From contig CADACE010000024.1 of NCBI GenBank assembly GCA_902786265.1, positions 1 to 64,000 of the forward strand: a stretch of DNA of 64,000 nt. Direction: 5' to 3'. The stretch's first letter is position 1, and every line of letters starts with the position of its first letter. The DNA comes from an uncultured Chloroflexota bacterium. Its GTDB lineage: Bacteria > Chloroflexota > Anaerolineae > Anaerolineales > Anaerolineaceae. Under the pieces are notes generated by a model. That model worked only from the letters and a program-made list of their open reading frames with translations, searched no databases and had not been told where the DNA came from. The translations under genes and the position numbers were made by a program. Below, piece by piece: positions 17,736-26,771 of this stretch.

Positions 17736-18401
17736 TCATTCATTTCTCACCGGATATTTCCGGTCATCTTTTTCCCTTGTCTGGATCAACCGGATATCCA
17801 GCCGGGCTTCCGTATCGATTTCCCTGCCGTCAAAATATTTATTCCGGTCCTCTTCGGTGATTTTCCGGATCACACGGCAGGGATTCCCCGCTGCCACACA
17901 CCATTCGGGAATATCACGATTCACCACACTGCCGGCACCGATGACGGTGTTGGAACCAATCGTCACACCCGGGAGCACGACCGAGTTGGCACCGATCCAG
18001 ACATTATCGCCGATCGTGATATCAAAGCCGTATTCATACAGGGTATTGCGGGTCGCGGGATGGACCGGATGGCCCGCGGTATAGATCCCGACGTTCGGCG
18101 CAAACTGGCAGTTGTCCCCGATCCGCACCATGCCCGTATCAATGATCGTACAGTTATAGTTGGCAAAGAAGTTCTTCCCGACTTCGATGCGGTTCCCGTA
18201 ATCACAGTAAAAGGGCGGGTTCACAAAAGCGTTATCGGACTTTCCGAAAAGCTCCTTCACGATCTCCCGGATCCCGTCGAAATCCGAACGATCGATCGTG
18301 TTCAATGCCTGGGTAAGCCGCCGGGCTCTTTTCTGCGTTTCAAAAATCTCATCATCTGAAATATAAACCAGTCCCTGCTTCATTCTTTCAATATTTTTCA
18401 T
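17736..18401 (-). CDS. Sugar O-acetyltransferase (maltose/galactoside type)
   Basis: A 221-residue left-handed beta-helix acetyltransferase of the Maa/LacA/NodL family, moving acetyl from acetyl-CoA to a sugar hydroxyl in the cytoplasm. The N-terminal mac domain, the AGHPVHPATR segment with the catalytic His, and hexapeptide repeats (IGDNVWIGANSVVLPG, IGSNTVIGAGSVV) are all visible, ending with AAGNPCRVIRKI. The start MKNIERMK follows AAAGGAG. A longer frame to 18473 has no such site and reads into the terminator of the next gene. It may detoxify excess unmetabolised sugar near the transporters. Confidence 0.88.
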   Translation of the reverse strand: MKNIERMKQGLVYISDDEIFETQKRARRLTQALNTIDRSDFDGIREIVKELFGKSDNAFVNPPFYCDYGNRIEVGKNFFANYNCTIIDTGMVRIGDNCQFAPNVGIYTAGHPVHPATRNTLYEYGFDITIGDNVWIGANSVVLPGVTIGSNTVIGAGSVVNRDIPEWCVAAGNPCRVIRKITEEDRNKYFDGREIDTEARLDIRLIQTREKDDRKYPVRNE

Positions 18402-18454
18402 CAGGCAGACTCCTTTATGAAAAATCAGGAGGCACTTCCGTGTCCCTGATCTGC

Positions 18455-18492
18455 AAAAAAAGCCCCGAAACAAAAACTTCTTATTTCGGGGC
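18455..18492 (-). terminator. Terminator of the MsmK-type ATPase gene
   Basis: GCCCCGAAA and TTTCGGGGC form a perfect 9-bp stem followed on the minus strand by seven T (18461-18455). Confidence 0.9.
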
Positions 18493-18522
18493 GTGAATCA
18501 TTATTCAGACGGAAATAACGCT

Positions 18523-19680
18523 TTATTTGAAGTTATAGCGCTTGCATTCCGGAGCGTTGGCGGCAGCAGATTCTTCATCGAACCAGATCAGGTTCTTCTG
18601 GGTTGCTTTGTCGAAGAGCTGGATGAGTTCCGGCATGGTAGTGAAATTGATCTTTGCGTCCATGGAGACATCGGCTGTCAGCCCCATGGTCGGGATCACC
18701 ATCACAACTTCATCCTCACCGCAGCGGGCGTGAATGTTATATTCCGTACCCATCAATTCGCTGACTTCCACGGTCGCGGAGAGTTCGCCTTTGCCGACAG
18801 TGATGTACTGCGGGCGGACGCCGGCAACAATATCGCAGGGCTGCTGGTTGTTTGCCTTCAAAGCCTTCTGCTGGAAATCACTCAGTTCGAATTTGACGCC
18901 GTAGATCTGGGCAAAATATTTGCCGTTCTCAAGCAGCAGTTTGCTGTCTGCGAAGAAGTTCATCACAGGCATACCGATGAAACCGGCAACAAAGAGGTTG
19001 ACAGGTCTGTCGAAGAGTTCCTGCGGTGTACCGATCTGATTGACGTAACCGTCTTTCATGATGACGATGCGGTCACCGAGGGTCATGGCCTCAGTCTGAT
19101 CATGAGTAACATACATGAATGTGGTATTGATGCGCTTGCGCAGCTTGATGATTTCCGCGCGCATCTGGTTGCGGAGCTTCGCGTCCAGGTTGGAGAGCGG
19201 TTCATCCATCAGGAAGACTTTCGGGTCGCGGACCATGGCACGGCCGATGGCGACACGCTGGCGCTGGCCGCCGGAAAGAGCCTTCGGTTTGCGGTCCAGA
19301 TACTGGGTAATGTCGAGGATCTCGGCGACTTCCTGGACCTTTTTGTTGATCTGGTCCTGAGGGGTCCTCTTGAGCTTCAGCGCAAAAGCCATGTTGTCAC
19401 GGACAGACATGTGCGGATAAAGCGCGTAGTTCTGGAAAACCATGGCGATGTCGCGGTCTTTCGGCGCGATATCGTTCATCAGGTGCCCATCAATATAGAG
19501 TTCACCGCCGGAAATATCTTCCAGACCCGCGACCATGCGCAGAGTGGTGGACTTTCCGCAGCCGGACGGACCGACGAGGACGATGAATTCCTTATCTTTA
19601 ATGTGAAGATTCACATCATGTACGGCGGTCACTTTGTTATCGTAGACCTTTTTCATATTTTTGATCAATACTTCGGACAT
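18523..19680 (-). CDS. msmK: Sugar ABC transporter ATP-binding protein, MsmK/UgpC type
   Basis: A 385-residue ATPase of the CUT1 family. Walker A GPSGCGKST (37-45), Q-loop FQNYALYPH, signature LSGGQRQR, Walker B VFLMDEPLSNLDA and the H-loop THDQTEA are intact. A C-terminal TOBE/OB regulatory part (from about 245) follows. The ATG at 19680 opens the canonical MSEVLIKN; a nine-codon extension to a GTG exists but is not expected. It is divergent from the binding protein/permease operon at 20186-23367 and is a single-gene unit with its own terminator. Neither CUT1 operon in the window has an ATPase, so this one may energise both, as MsmK does in other bacteria. That sharing is inference. Confidence 0.9.
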   Translation of the reverse strand: MSEVLIKNMKKVYDNKVTAVHDVNLHIKDKEFIVLVGPSGCGKSTTLRMVAGLEDISGGELYIDGHLMNDIAPKDRDIAMVFQNYALYPHMSVRDNMAFALKLKRTPQDQINKKVQEVAEILDITQYLDRKPKALSGGQRQRVAIGRAMVRDPKVFLMDEPLSNLDAKLRNQMRAEIIKLRKRINTTFMYVTHDQTEAMTLGDRIVIMKDGYVNQIGTPQELFDRPVNLFVAGFIGMPVMNFFADSKLLLENGKYFAQIYGVKFELSDFQQKALKANNQQPCDIVAGVRPQYITVGKGELSATVEVSELMGTEYNIHARCGEDEVVMVIPTMGLTADVSMDAKINFTTMPELIQLFDKATQKNLIWFDEESAAANAPECKRYNFK

Positions 19681-20185
19681 AAGCCTGACTCTGATGATCC
19701 CGCCCACGCAGGGTCAACTCACAGCCGTCCGCTCAGGGGACGGTCCGCATTACGACAGGTCTCCACGCTGCCGCACCGCGAGTCTCACGGTATAAAAACC
19801 TCCTCTTCCGATAGGCGCCTTCCATGACAGTGGAGTGAAAAGACGCCGCCTGTATTTCCGGGCAGGATAATTTATGGATTCACCCGGTAAATAAATTTTA
19901 TCGGAACAATATATGAATTGGTATGGAAAAATGTTGCCTGTGCATAGTTTTTTGTGTGTAAAGTCAGTCCCCTTTCTTTTCAAAAAATGACAAATTTCAT
20001 GACAATTGTCACATTTGTCATACAATAATGTGGCATAAATGTTGCTTGTTTGTTTGAAAGTACCACATTTGGATAATAATATCTCACATTAATCCATACA
20101 ACATTTTTCTATAAGGGATTACAGTTATATACAAACCGTGTCCAGGTGCTGGAGATGGATGTATTTATATCAAAGGAGAAAAATA
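19681..20185. promoter_or_regulatory. Divergent control region of msmK and the first CUT1 operon
   Basis: About 500 bases without a credible gene. The right part holds TTGAAA (20054-20059), a 17-base spacer and TAATAT (20077-20082) as promoter of the rightward operon. A cluster of ATGACA/TGTCAT half-sites at 19987-20021 lies upstream of it, in a position typical for activation. Near 19720-19745 is a fragment resembling the GGGGACGG intergenic repeat seen at 42.7 kb. I cannot place the leftward msmK promoter. Confidence 0.6.
19987..20021. promoter_or_regulatory. Operator: ATGACA-N2-TGTCAC palindrome with flanking half-sites
   Basis: The core TGACAATTGTCA (20000-20011) is a perfect 12-bp palindrome. 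Outer arms ATGACAAAT (19987-19995) and ATTTGTCAT (20013-20021) are perfect inverted repeats around it. The same half-sites occur at 54353-54381 and, degenerate, at 41072-41108. The candidate regulator is unknown; the AraC protein at 23586 is one option. Confidence 0.6.
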
Positions 20186-21466
20186 ATGAAACGTTTTATT
20201 GCCCTCTTTGTCCTGCTGATACTGGCGGTTTCCGTCAGTATGGCTGCCGCTGAAACCCTGAACGTCAATATCTGGGATAACAATCAGCTTGCCGGACTTA
20301 AGCAGATCGCTGACGAATGGTCCGCACAATCCGGTATTGATGTCAACATCAACGTTGTTGACTGGGACAACTACTGGACCCTTCTGGAAGCCGGCGCTTA
20401 TGGCGGCGACCTGCCGGATGTATTCTGGACCCACTCCAACACCGTCCAGATGTACATGGATGCCGACCTTCTGCTGAAACTCAATGACTACATCGACAAA
20501 GATGAAGCCATTGACCTGAACAACTACTATGAAGGTATCGTCGATCTCTACACCCGCGATGACGGCAATGTCTATGCAGTCCCGAAGGATCATGACACCA
20601 TCGCCCTGCTCTACAACAAGGCCATCTTCGACAAATACGGTGTTGCATACCCGACCGACAACTGGACCTGGGAAGATGCTTACAATGCCGCGAAGGAAAT
20701 CACCGAAAAATCCGAAGGTGCTGTTTATGGTTACGCCGTGAACACCTCCAACAACCAGGACGGCTGGTACAACGTCGTTTATGATTATGGTGCTCAGCTC
20801 ATCACTGAAGACCACAAAGATACCACTATCGACAGTGCCGAAGGTAAAGCCGGTATGGAAATGGTCCGCAAGATCCTGACCGTCGCTGCTCCGCAGTCTG
20901 TCGTTGCCGAAACCGGTACCGATTCCCTGTTCCAGTCTGACAAAGTCGCCATGATCACTCAGGGTTCCTGGATGATCAACTCCTTCTACAAGGCTGAACA
21001 TCATGATGATTACAAATGGGCTCTGCTGCCGTACGCCGACGTCAACGGCAATGGCCAGGCCGAACCGGAAGAACGCTGGTCCTGCTACAATGGTCTTGGC
21101 TGGGCTGCCGCCTTCAACACAGCCAATCCGGATGCTGCTTACTCCCTCATCTCCTGGTTCTGCGCAAAAGAACAGCAGATCAAACAGGCTGAACTGGGTG
21201 TCACCATGGCCGGTATGCCGGGTGTTTCCGATGCGTTCGCCAATGCTTTCCCGGGAATGGACATCTCCGCTTTCCTGACTGCTGAAGACTTCAGCCTCTA
21301 CATGCGCCCGTACACCCGCAACACCCCTGTCTGGGAAGATGCCCTGCAGCAGGTCGGCGGTTTCCTGGATGCCTGGCAGAATCCTGAAGATCCCGCCGTC
21401 ATGGAACAGGCCTGCGACAACGCCGCGAAGATCATCCGCGACGCCATCGCTGAAGAAGAATGGTAA
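20186..21466 (+). CDS. Sugar ABC transporter substrate-binding protein (CUT1)
   Basis: A 426-residue extracytoplasmic solute-binding protein, SBP family 1. A Sec signal peptide covers about 1-22 (AAAE cleavage region) without a lipobox cysteine. The mature part has the expected LPDVFWTHSN and VAMITQGSWMI segments of oligosaccharide-binding proteins. The start at 20186 follows AAAGGAG; an in-frame ATG at 20138 lacks such a site. It leads an operon with two permeases, and the next genes are an AraC regulator and a GH36 alpha-galactosidase, so raffinose/melibiose-type alpha-galactosides are the likely ligands. Confidence 0.9.
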   Translation: MKRFIALFVLLILAVSVSMAAAETLNVNIWDNNQLAGLKQIADEWSAQSGIDVNINVVDWDNYWTLLEAGAYGGDLPDVFWTHSNTVQMYMDADLLLKLNDYIDKDEAIDLNNYYEGIVDLYTRDDGNVYAVPKDHDTIALLYNKAIFDKYGVAYPTDNWTWEDAYNAAKEITEKSEGAVYGYAVNTSNNQDGWYNVVYDYGAQLITEDHKDTTIDSAEGKAGMEMVRKILTVAAPQSVVAETGTDSLFQSDKVAMITQGSWMINSFYKAEHHDDYKWALLPYADVNGNGQAEPEERWSCYNGLGWAAAFNTANPDAAYSLISWFCAKEQQIKQAELGVTMAGMPGVSDAFANAFPGMDISAFLTAEDFSLYMRPYTRNTPVWEDALQQVGGFLDAWQNPEDPAVMEQACDNAAKIIRDAIAEEEW

Positions 21467-21483
21467 TTTCATAATGTAATTTT

Positions 21484-21514
21484 GGTTGGGGATCGTGAGA
21501 TCCCCAACCTTTTC
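21484..21514 (+). terminator. Hairpin between binding-protein and permease genes
   Basis: GGTTGGGGATC and GATCCCCAACC pair perfectly around GTGA, followed by TTTT. Placed after the binding-protein gene, it probably terminates part of the transcripts or protects the upstream mRNA, giving more binding protein than permease. Confidence 0.75.
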
Positions 21515-21604
21515 CTGAGTCAATATGGACGGCTTTTGACTCAGCTGAGATTCAAAACCCGTCCACACTGACTCAACAAATACCGTTATCCATAAAGGAG
21601 GATC

Positions 21605-22504
21605 ATGAACGAACCTTCAAAACACAAAATGACGGCAGCGGAAAAAAATGAAGCCAAATGGGCATTGGCATTTATTGCCCCGACCATCATCGGTTTGATC
21701 GTCCTGAACTTCTATCCCGCTATCGATACCGTCCGTCAGTCCTTCTATAAATCCGGCGGCCTTGGCAGAGGCATGAAATTTGTAGGTCTGGAAAACTATG
21801 CAAAGATGATCCAGGCTTCCGAGACCTGGCAGTGTCTGTTGAATACGGTCAAATACGCACTTGTGGAAGTTATTCCCGGTGTTGTGATCGCCCTGATCCT
21901 TGCCGTTTTCCTCAACAAGAAACTCAAGGGCACATCCGCCTTTCGCACCATCTTCTTCCTGCCTATGGTCTGTGCTCCTGCCGCCGTTGCCATGGTCTGG
22001 AAATGGCTCTATAACCAGCAGTTCGGTTTGCTGAACAATGTTTTCCACACCAACACCGCCTGGATCTCCGACCCGAAGATCGCCTGGATCTCCGTCGGTA
22101 TCATCGGTGTCTGGTCCGTTATCGGTTATAACATGGTGCTTTTCATCGCCGGTCTGCAGGAAATTCCTGGTGACTACTATGAAGCCGCGGCTATTGACGG
22201 GGCAACCGGCATCCGCCAGTTCTTCCACATCACAGTCCCGCTTCTGAGCCCCACAACCTTCTTTATTGTGCAGACCCGTTTGATCGGTGCTCTGACTGTG
22301 TTCGACCTGATGTTCATGGTAATGGACAAGACAAATGTAGCGCTGAAGAACGTGATGTCGCTCGTTTATCTTTTCTACGACTACGCTTTCACCAAATCCA
22401 ACAAGGGTTACGGTGCCGCGATCGTTATGTTCCTGGTCGTCTTCATCATGATCATCACCTTCTTCATGCAGAAGCTTGAAAAGAAGATGGTATTCTATAA
22501 CTAA
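21605..22504 (+). CDS. Sugar ABC transporter permease, MalF/UgpA type
   Basis: A 299-residue inner-membrane permease with about six helices. The EAA loop that contacts the ATPase is clear near residues 197-217 (EAAAIDGATG then F..ITVPLL). The N-terminal FIAPTIIGLIVLNFYPAI is typical of the MalF-like partner. AAAGGAGG precedes the ATG. The second permease begins 20 bases downstream. Together with the binding protein upstream it should import oligosaccharides, energised by MsmK. Confidence 0.92.
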   Translation: MNEPSKHKMTAAEKNEAKWALAFIAPTIIGLIVLNFYPAIDTVRQSFYKSGGLGRGMKFVGLENYAKMIQASETWQCLLNTVKYALVEVIPGVVIALILAVFLNKKLKGTSAFRTIFFLPMVCAPAAVAMVWKWLYNQQFGLLNNVFHTNTAWISDPKIAWISVGIIGVWSVIGYNMVLFIAGLQEIPGDYYEAAAIDGATGIRQFFHITVPLLSPTTFFIVQTRLIGALTVFDLMFMVMDKTNVALKNVMSLVYLFYDYAFTKSNKGYGAAIVMFLVVFIMIITFFMQKLEKKMVFYN

Positions 22505-22524
22505 GGGGAAGGAGAGAAAATAAT

Positions 22525-23367
22525 ATGGAAAGCGCACGCGCACAAGCCAGACTTAACAAGTTCATCATGTACCTTGTCCTGTGCATCATGGCTTTTATCA
22601 TGCTCGTCCCCTTCGCGTGGATGATCCTGACAGCACTCAAGACCAATCAGGAAGCAATTTCGGTCGATCCGTTTTATATCTTCCCTGCCAATGGCTGGCA
22701 TTGGGAAAATTTTGCCACTGTCTGGCAAAGCTATAACTTCCTTGTTCTGTATAAGAACACCCTTTTGATGATCTTTCTCCGTGTGGTCTTCGCCTGCCTG
22801 ACAGCGACCATGGCCGGTTATGCTTTCGGGCGTCTGAAGTTCCCCGGGAAGACCTTCTTCTTCTCCCTGGTTCTGATCCAGATGATGATCCCTTCTCAGA
22901 TCTTCATCATCCCGCAGTACACCATGGTCACAAAGCTGGGCTGGCTGAACACCACGATGGGTCTGGTATTTCCGGGCCTGGTCACCGCGTTCGGTACCTA
23001 CCTGCTGAAAACCGGATATCAGGGGCTGCCCAAGGACCTGGAAGAGGCGGCGGCCATTGACGGCTGCAACATCGGTCAGCGTTTCCTGCATATCATGATG
23101 CCGCTGACCCGGTCTTCCATGGTTTCCCTCGCCATCTTCACAGCCCTGTTCGCCTTCAAGGATCTGATGTGGCCGATGATCGTCTGCACGAACTCCGCCA
23201 CCACGACCCTGTCCGCCGGTCTGGCAAAGATGCAGGGGCAGTACGGCTCTGAGTACCCGACCATGATGGCTGCCGCGGTTCTCGCGATCATCCCGATGAT
23301 CGTGATCTACCTCATCTTCCAGAAGCAGTTCGTGGAAGGTATTGCCACCTCCGGTGGTAAGCTGTAA
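22525..23367 (+). CDS. Sugar ABC transporter permease, MalG/UgpE type
   Basis: A 280-residue permease with six predicted helices and the EAA loop EAAAIDGCNIGQRFLHIMMP near residues 173-192. It is the MalG-like partner of the preceding gene and is the last gene before a hairpin at 23401. A GGGGAAGGAG site overlaps the end of the upstream gene region. The terminal part LIFQKQFVEGIATSGGKL is the usual C-terminus of this subunit family. Confidence 0.92.
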   Translation: MESARAQARLNKFIMYLVLCIMAFIMLVPFAWMILTALKTNQEAISVDPFYIFPANGWHWENFATVWQSYNFLVLYKNTLLMIFLRVVFACLTATMAGYAFGRLKFPGKTFFFSLVLIQMMIPSQIFIIPQYTMVTKLGWLNTTMGLVFPGLVTAFGTYLLKTGYQGLPKDLEEAAAIDGCNIGQRFLHIMMPLTRSSMVSLAIFTALFAFKDLMWPMIVCTNSATTTLSAGLAKMQGQYGSEYPTMMAAAVLAIIPMIVIYLIFQKQFVEGIATSGGKL

Positions 23368-23400
23368 TCAGTAATTGATCGTTACTTGTTGATTTGAAAA

Positions 23401-23433
23401 CCGCCGGAGGCATTGCAGAAATACTTCCGGCGG
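23401..23433 (+). terminator. Hairpin after the first CUT1 operon
   Basis: CCGCCGGAGG pairs with CTTCCGGCGG (one wobble) around a 13-base loop. The following ACCTTTAACT is only weakly T-rich, so termination may be partial. Confidence 0.55.
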
Positions 23434-23443
23434 ACCTTTAACT

Positions 23444-23577
23444 AAATAAGAGATAAGAAATCAGAAATAAGAAATAATTTCAGTTTTTCCTTGCATTTCA
23501 GACCTGCTGCTCCTTATTTCTCATTTCTTGAATCTGATCTCATAAAAATCTTATTTCTTATTTCTTACTTCTTATTT
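23444..23577. repeat. Heptamer-periodic inverted repeat before the AraC gene
   Basis: The left arm (23444-23477) is built from AAATAAG-like heptamers and the right arm (23551-23577) from TTATTTC heptamers, complementary to it, with further copies between them. The AraC start codon is only 9 bases past the right arm and has no recognisable ribosome-binding site. Confidence 0.75.
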
Positions 23578-23585
23578 GATTAAAC

Positions 23586-24482
23586 ATGAATCTGCCCGAC
23601 GAATCCACCTCTACTTTATATGAGACCAACCTTTACCGCTGTCTGGTTTATCACGAAAAACAGACAGACGATATTTTTCTGACCCTGTGCGGGATCGAAA
23701 AATGTCTGCCGGGGTATGAATTCCAATGCAGGGACCGCTCGGGCTATCATCTGCATGTCATCCTCGGCGGCAGGGGAGTCCTGAGCGTCAACGGAAACAT
23801 TTATCCCCTGCACCGCGGCCAGATGTTCGTGACCAAACCGGGAGAGCAGACCTGGTACCGTGCAGACGAGAAAGACCCCTGGGTCTACTGCTGGATGACC
23901 TTTGACGGCAACAAAGCCGCAAAATACATTGAAAACGCCGGCCTGAAACAGGGAATCAACTGGCGGGACTGTTACACCGACCCGCTAAAATTTTATACAC
24001 TGGTCAAAGATCTTCTCGACCGTCCGGAGATGTCCCTTTCCAATGACCTGCAGCGTCTTTCCCTGCTGCTGTCCTTTATTTCCCTGGCGATCGAGACAGA
24101 AAGCCAGAAATCACACATTTCCCGTCACGAAAGTGACATCAATACCGATACTTACGTAGATATGGCCATTACCTATATCCAGTCCAATTTTTCAAATATA
24201 AAAATAAGCGATGTCGCCCGCAATATCGGGATCAACCGGTCTTACCTTACGAAAATCTTCAAAAATAAAGTAGGCATTTCCCCGCAGGAATACCTGATGG
24301 ACCGCAAACTCAGTTATGCCTGCAAGCTTCTTCTGGAAACAGATGCACAAATTCAGGATATAGCGCGGCGAATCGGTTATGATAATCTATTGACATTTTC
24401 AAAAATATTCAAGGGCAGATACGGAATCAGCCCGAAGAATTACCGCCTGCAGAACAAAAGCGGGAAGGAGCAATATTTATGA
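23586..24482 (+). CDS. AraC-family transcriptional regulator
   Basis: A 298-residue regulator. The N-terminal half (about 20-150) is a cupin-like sugar-sensing domain (GYHLHVILGGRGVL, GQMFVTKPGEQTWYR). The C-terminal 100 residues hold two helix-turn-helix motifs (ISDVARNIGINRSYLTKIF and IQDIARRIGYDNLLTFSKIF) ending in GISPKNYR. It overlaps the GH36 gene by 4 bases (ATGA), so it should be the specific regulator of the alpha-galactoside transport and hydrolysis genes. No Shine-Dalgarno site precedes the ATG, which comes straight after an intergenic repeat. Confidence 0.9.
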   Translation: MNLPDESTSTLYETNLYRCLVYHEKQTDDIFLTLCGIEKCLPGYEFQCRDRSGYHLHVILGGRGVLSVNGNIYPLHRGQMFVTKPGEQTWYRADEKDPWVYCWMTFDGNKAAKYIENAGLKQGINWRDCYTDPLKFYTLVKDLLDRPEMSLSNDLQRLSLLLSFISLAIETESQKSHISRHESDINTDTYVDMAITYIQSNFSNIKISDVARNIGINRSYLTKIFKNKVGISPQEYLMDRKLSYACKLLLETDAQIQDIARRIGYDNLLTFSKIFKGRYGISPKNYRLQNKSGKEQYL

Positions 24483-26674
24483 GCATTGTATATGATCAGC
24501 AGCATAAATTGTTGACGCTGACCACGGCAAACACCGGTTACCAGATGCAGATCGATGAACTTGGTTTTCTCCGTCATCTGCACTACGGCAGCAAAACCGG
24601 TTCTCAAAACCTGGCGTATCAGATCCTCGAACACGATTATGCCTTTTCCGGGAATCCGGTGGAATTCCGCAAAGAACGCACGCATTCGCTGGATATCATA
24701 CCGCAGGAATTTACTTCTTTCGGCGTAGGAGATTTCCGTGTGAACAGCGTCGCGGTTGTCAACCCGGATGGCAGCCGCGCAGCCCGCTTTCAATACGTGA
24801 GCCATGAAATCCTTGACGGGAAATACACCATTCCCGGACTGCCCGCGGCATATGATAACGGGAATGAGGCGCAAACACTTGTAGTTACGCTCAAAGACGA
24901 TGTTACCGGCCTCATGGTTCGTCTGTATTACGGTGTGTTTGAAAAGCTTGACGTCATCACCCGGTACGCGGAATTTGTAAATGCCGGAGAGGAAACAATT
25001 ACGCTCGATAAAGCTTCTTCCGTTTGTCTGGACCTGCCTCTGGGGAATTGGGACCTGATGCATTTCTGGGGGAAACATGCCCTGGAACGTCAGCCCGAAC
25101 GCAGCCCGATCGGGCATTGCGTCACAACGGTCGGCTCGACCCGCGGAACCTCCAGCCATCAGCATAACCCGTTCATCATCATCTGTGATCATGATGCCAC
25201 GGAAGACTATGGCGACAGCTACGGGCTGATGCTCGCCTATTCCGGCGGGTTCAAGGCGGAATTGGAAAACAACCAGATCAATTGCGTCCGCGCGGTGATG
25301 GGCATCGATGACACCTATTTTTCCTGGAAACTGGGCCCCGGTCAAAGCTTCCACACGCCGGAAGTTATCCTTTCCTATGCGGACGGACTTACGGCACTGA
25401 GCCATAATTATCATCGCTTCATCCGTCACAACATCTGCAGAGGAAAGCATCACCTGGAAAAACGCCCGGTGCTCATCAACAACTGGGAAGCGACCTATTT
25501 CCAGCTCGATGAAGAGAAAATGTTCGCTCTTGCAAAGGAAGCTGCGGCGCTTGGCATCGATCAGTTCGTCCTGGATGACGGCTGGTTCGGCGAACGCTAT
25601 GATGACAATGCCGGTCTGGGAGACTGGTTCGTAAATTACAAGAAACTGCCGAACGGCCTTGATTCACTGATCAATAAAATCAACGGTCTCGGAATGAAAT
25701 TCGGCATCTGGGTCGAACCGGAAATGGTGAACGAAGACTCTGAACTCTACCGGAGCCACCCGGACTGGGCTCTTTCCGAACCGGGAAGAACGCCGACCTT
25801 CGGACGGAATCAGCTCGTTCTGGATATGTCCAACAAAGAGGTCGTTGATTATCTCTACGACTGCCTTTCCACACTGTTGAAAGAACACAACATCGCCTAC
25901 ATCAAATGGGATTTCAACCGCTCGATCTGCAACGTCTATTCACATGTACTGCCGGCTGACCGCCAGGGAGAGGTTTCCCACCGCTTCGTATTGGGTCTTT
26001 ACGGCCTGCTGGAACGTCTGATCTCCGAATTTCCGGATGTCCTGTTTGAAGGCTGCTCTGGCGGCGGCGGACGGTTTGACGCCGGTATGCTTTATTACAC
26101 ACCCCAAATCTGGCTTTCCGATGACACGGATGCCATCGAACGTCTGATCATCCAGGGCGGCACATCCTACGGATACCCGGTCAGCTCGATGGGAGCTCAC
26201 GTCTCGGCCTCACCGAACCATCAGACCGGCCGGAGAACCCCAATGTACACCCGCGGCGTTGTAGCCATGTCCGGTGCTTTTGGTTATGAACTGGACCTCA
26301 CAAGGCTTTTGAAAAGAGACAAGGAAGAGATCCGCGAACAGGTCCAGCAATATCATCAGGACGAGATACTCATCCACAGAGGCCTGTACTATCGTCTGAC
26401 TGATGTCGCAAAAGGGTACTACACCGCCTGGCAGTTTGTCAGCGAAGACAAATCCCAGAGCCTTGTAAACCTGGTAGTCACCAGTCCTCAGCCCACGCCG
26501 GATCCGCTCCATATCCGGTTTAAAGGGCTCGATCCGGATACGCTGTACCGCATTAAAGAAGATAAACAAAACATCACCGGTGCGGCTTTGATGAAAGCCG
26601 GCTACACGTTTACTCCCATGATGGGCGATTATCCTGCCGCTCAGCTGCATTTGTCGGCAGTCAGTTGTAAGTAG
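24479..26674 (+). CDS. Alpha-galactosidase, GH36
   Basis: A 731-residue cytoplasmic glycoside hydrolase releasing terminal alpha-1,6-galactose from melibiose, raffinose or stachyose. It has the N-terminal beta-sandwich, a (beta/alpha)8 barrel from about 330 and a C-terminal domain. The nucleophile is D478 in IKWDFNRS and the acid/base is D548 in LSDDTDA; FEGCSGGGGRFD (523-534) is the sugar-binding loop. Length and numbering match bacterial AgaA/MelA-type tetramers. AAGGAG precedes the ATG, which overlaps the regulator gene. The last residues (SAVSCK) and the stop are encoded by the intergenic heptamer repeat, so the original C-terminus may have been altered. Confidence 0.94.
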   Translation: MSIVYDQQHKLLTLTTANTGYQMQIDELGFLRHLHYGSKTGSQNLAYQILEHDYAFSGNPVEFRKERTHSLDIIPQEFTSFGVGDFRVNSVAVVNPDGSRAARFQYVSHEILDGKYTIPGLPAAYDNGNEAQTLVVTLKDDVTGLMVRLYYGVFEKLDVITRYAEFVNAGEETITLDKASSVCLDLPLGNWDLMHFWGKHALERQPERSPIGHCVTTVGSTRGTSSHQHNPFIIICDHDATEDYGDSYGLMLAYSGGFKAELENNQINCVRAVMGIDDTYFSWKLGPGQSFHTPEVILSYADGLTALSHNYHRFIRHNICRGKHHLEKRPVLINNWEATYFQLDEEKMFALAKEAAALGIDQFVLDDGWFGERYDDNAGLGDWFVNYKKLPNGLDSLINKINGLGMKFGIWVEPEMVNEDSELYRSHPDWALSEPGRTPTFGRNQLVLDMSNKEVVDYLYDCLSTLLKEHNIAYIKWDFNRSICNVYSHVLPADRQGEVSHRFVLGLYGLLERLISEFPDVLFEGCSGGGGRFDAGMLYYTPQIWLSDDTDAIERLIIQGGTSYGYPVSSMGAHVSASPNHQTGRRTPMYTRGVVAMSGAFGYELDLTRLLKRDKEEIREQVQQYHQDEILIHRGLYYRLTDVAKGYYTAWQFVSEDKSQSLVNLVVTSPQPTPDPLHIRFKGLDPDTLYRIKEDKQNITGAALMKAGYTFTPMMGDYPAAQLHLSAVSCK

Positions 26675-26733
26675 GCAGCTGTCAGCACTCAGCGTTTAGA
26701 AACGGGGGACTGTCCCTTCACGGGACTGTCCCC
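26655..26733. repeat. Heptamer repeat and GGGGACTGTCCC hairpin after the GH36 gene
   Basis: CGGCAGT/CAGTTGT/AAGTAGG/CAGCTGT/CAGCACT runs with a 7-base period from 26655 and includes the GH36 stop codon. It is followed by GGGGACTGTCCC (26705-26716) and GGGACTGTCCCC (26722-26733), an imperfect inverted pair resembling the repeat at 42.7 kb. Confidence 0.7.
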
Positions 26734-26771
26734 GCAATTATCCCAATTCAAAAATAAAGAAGGAAGCGATC

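Noticed and set aside
18493..19827. 444-codon plus-strand frame opposite msmK
   Set aside because: The minus strand encodes an intact ABC ATPase; this frame is its shadow.
19750..20025. 91-codon minus-strand frame in the msmK/CUT1 gap
   Set aside because: Covers the TGACA palindrome and has no ribosome-binding site or protein-like pattern; the region is regulatory.
20165..21568. 467-codon minus-strand frame opposite the binding-protein gene
   Set aside because: Val/Gly/Asp-rich mirror sequence without motifs; the plus strand has signal peptide, SBP motifs and a ribosome-binding site.
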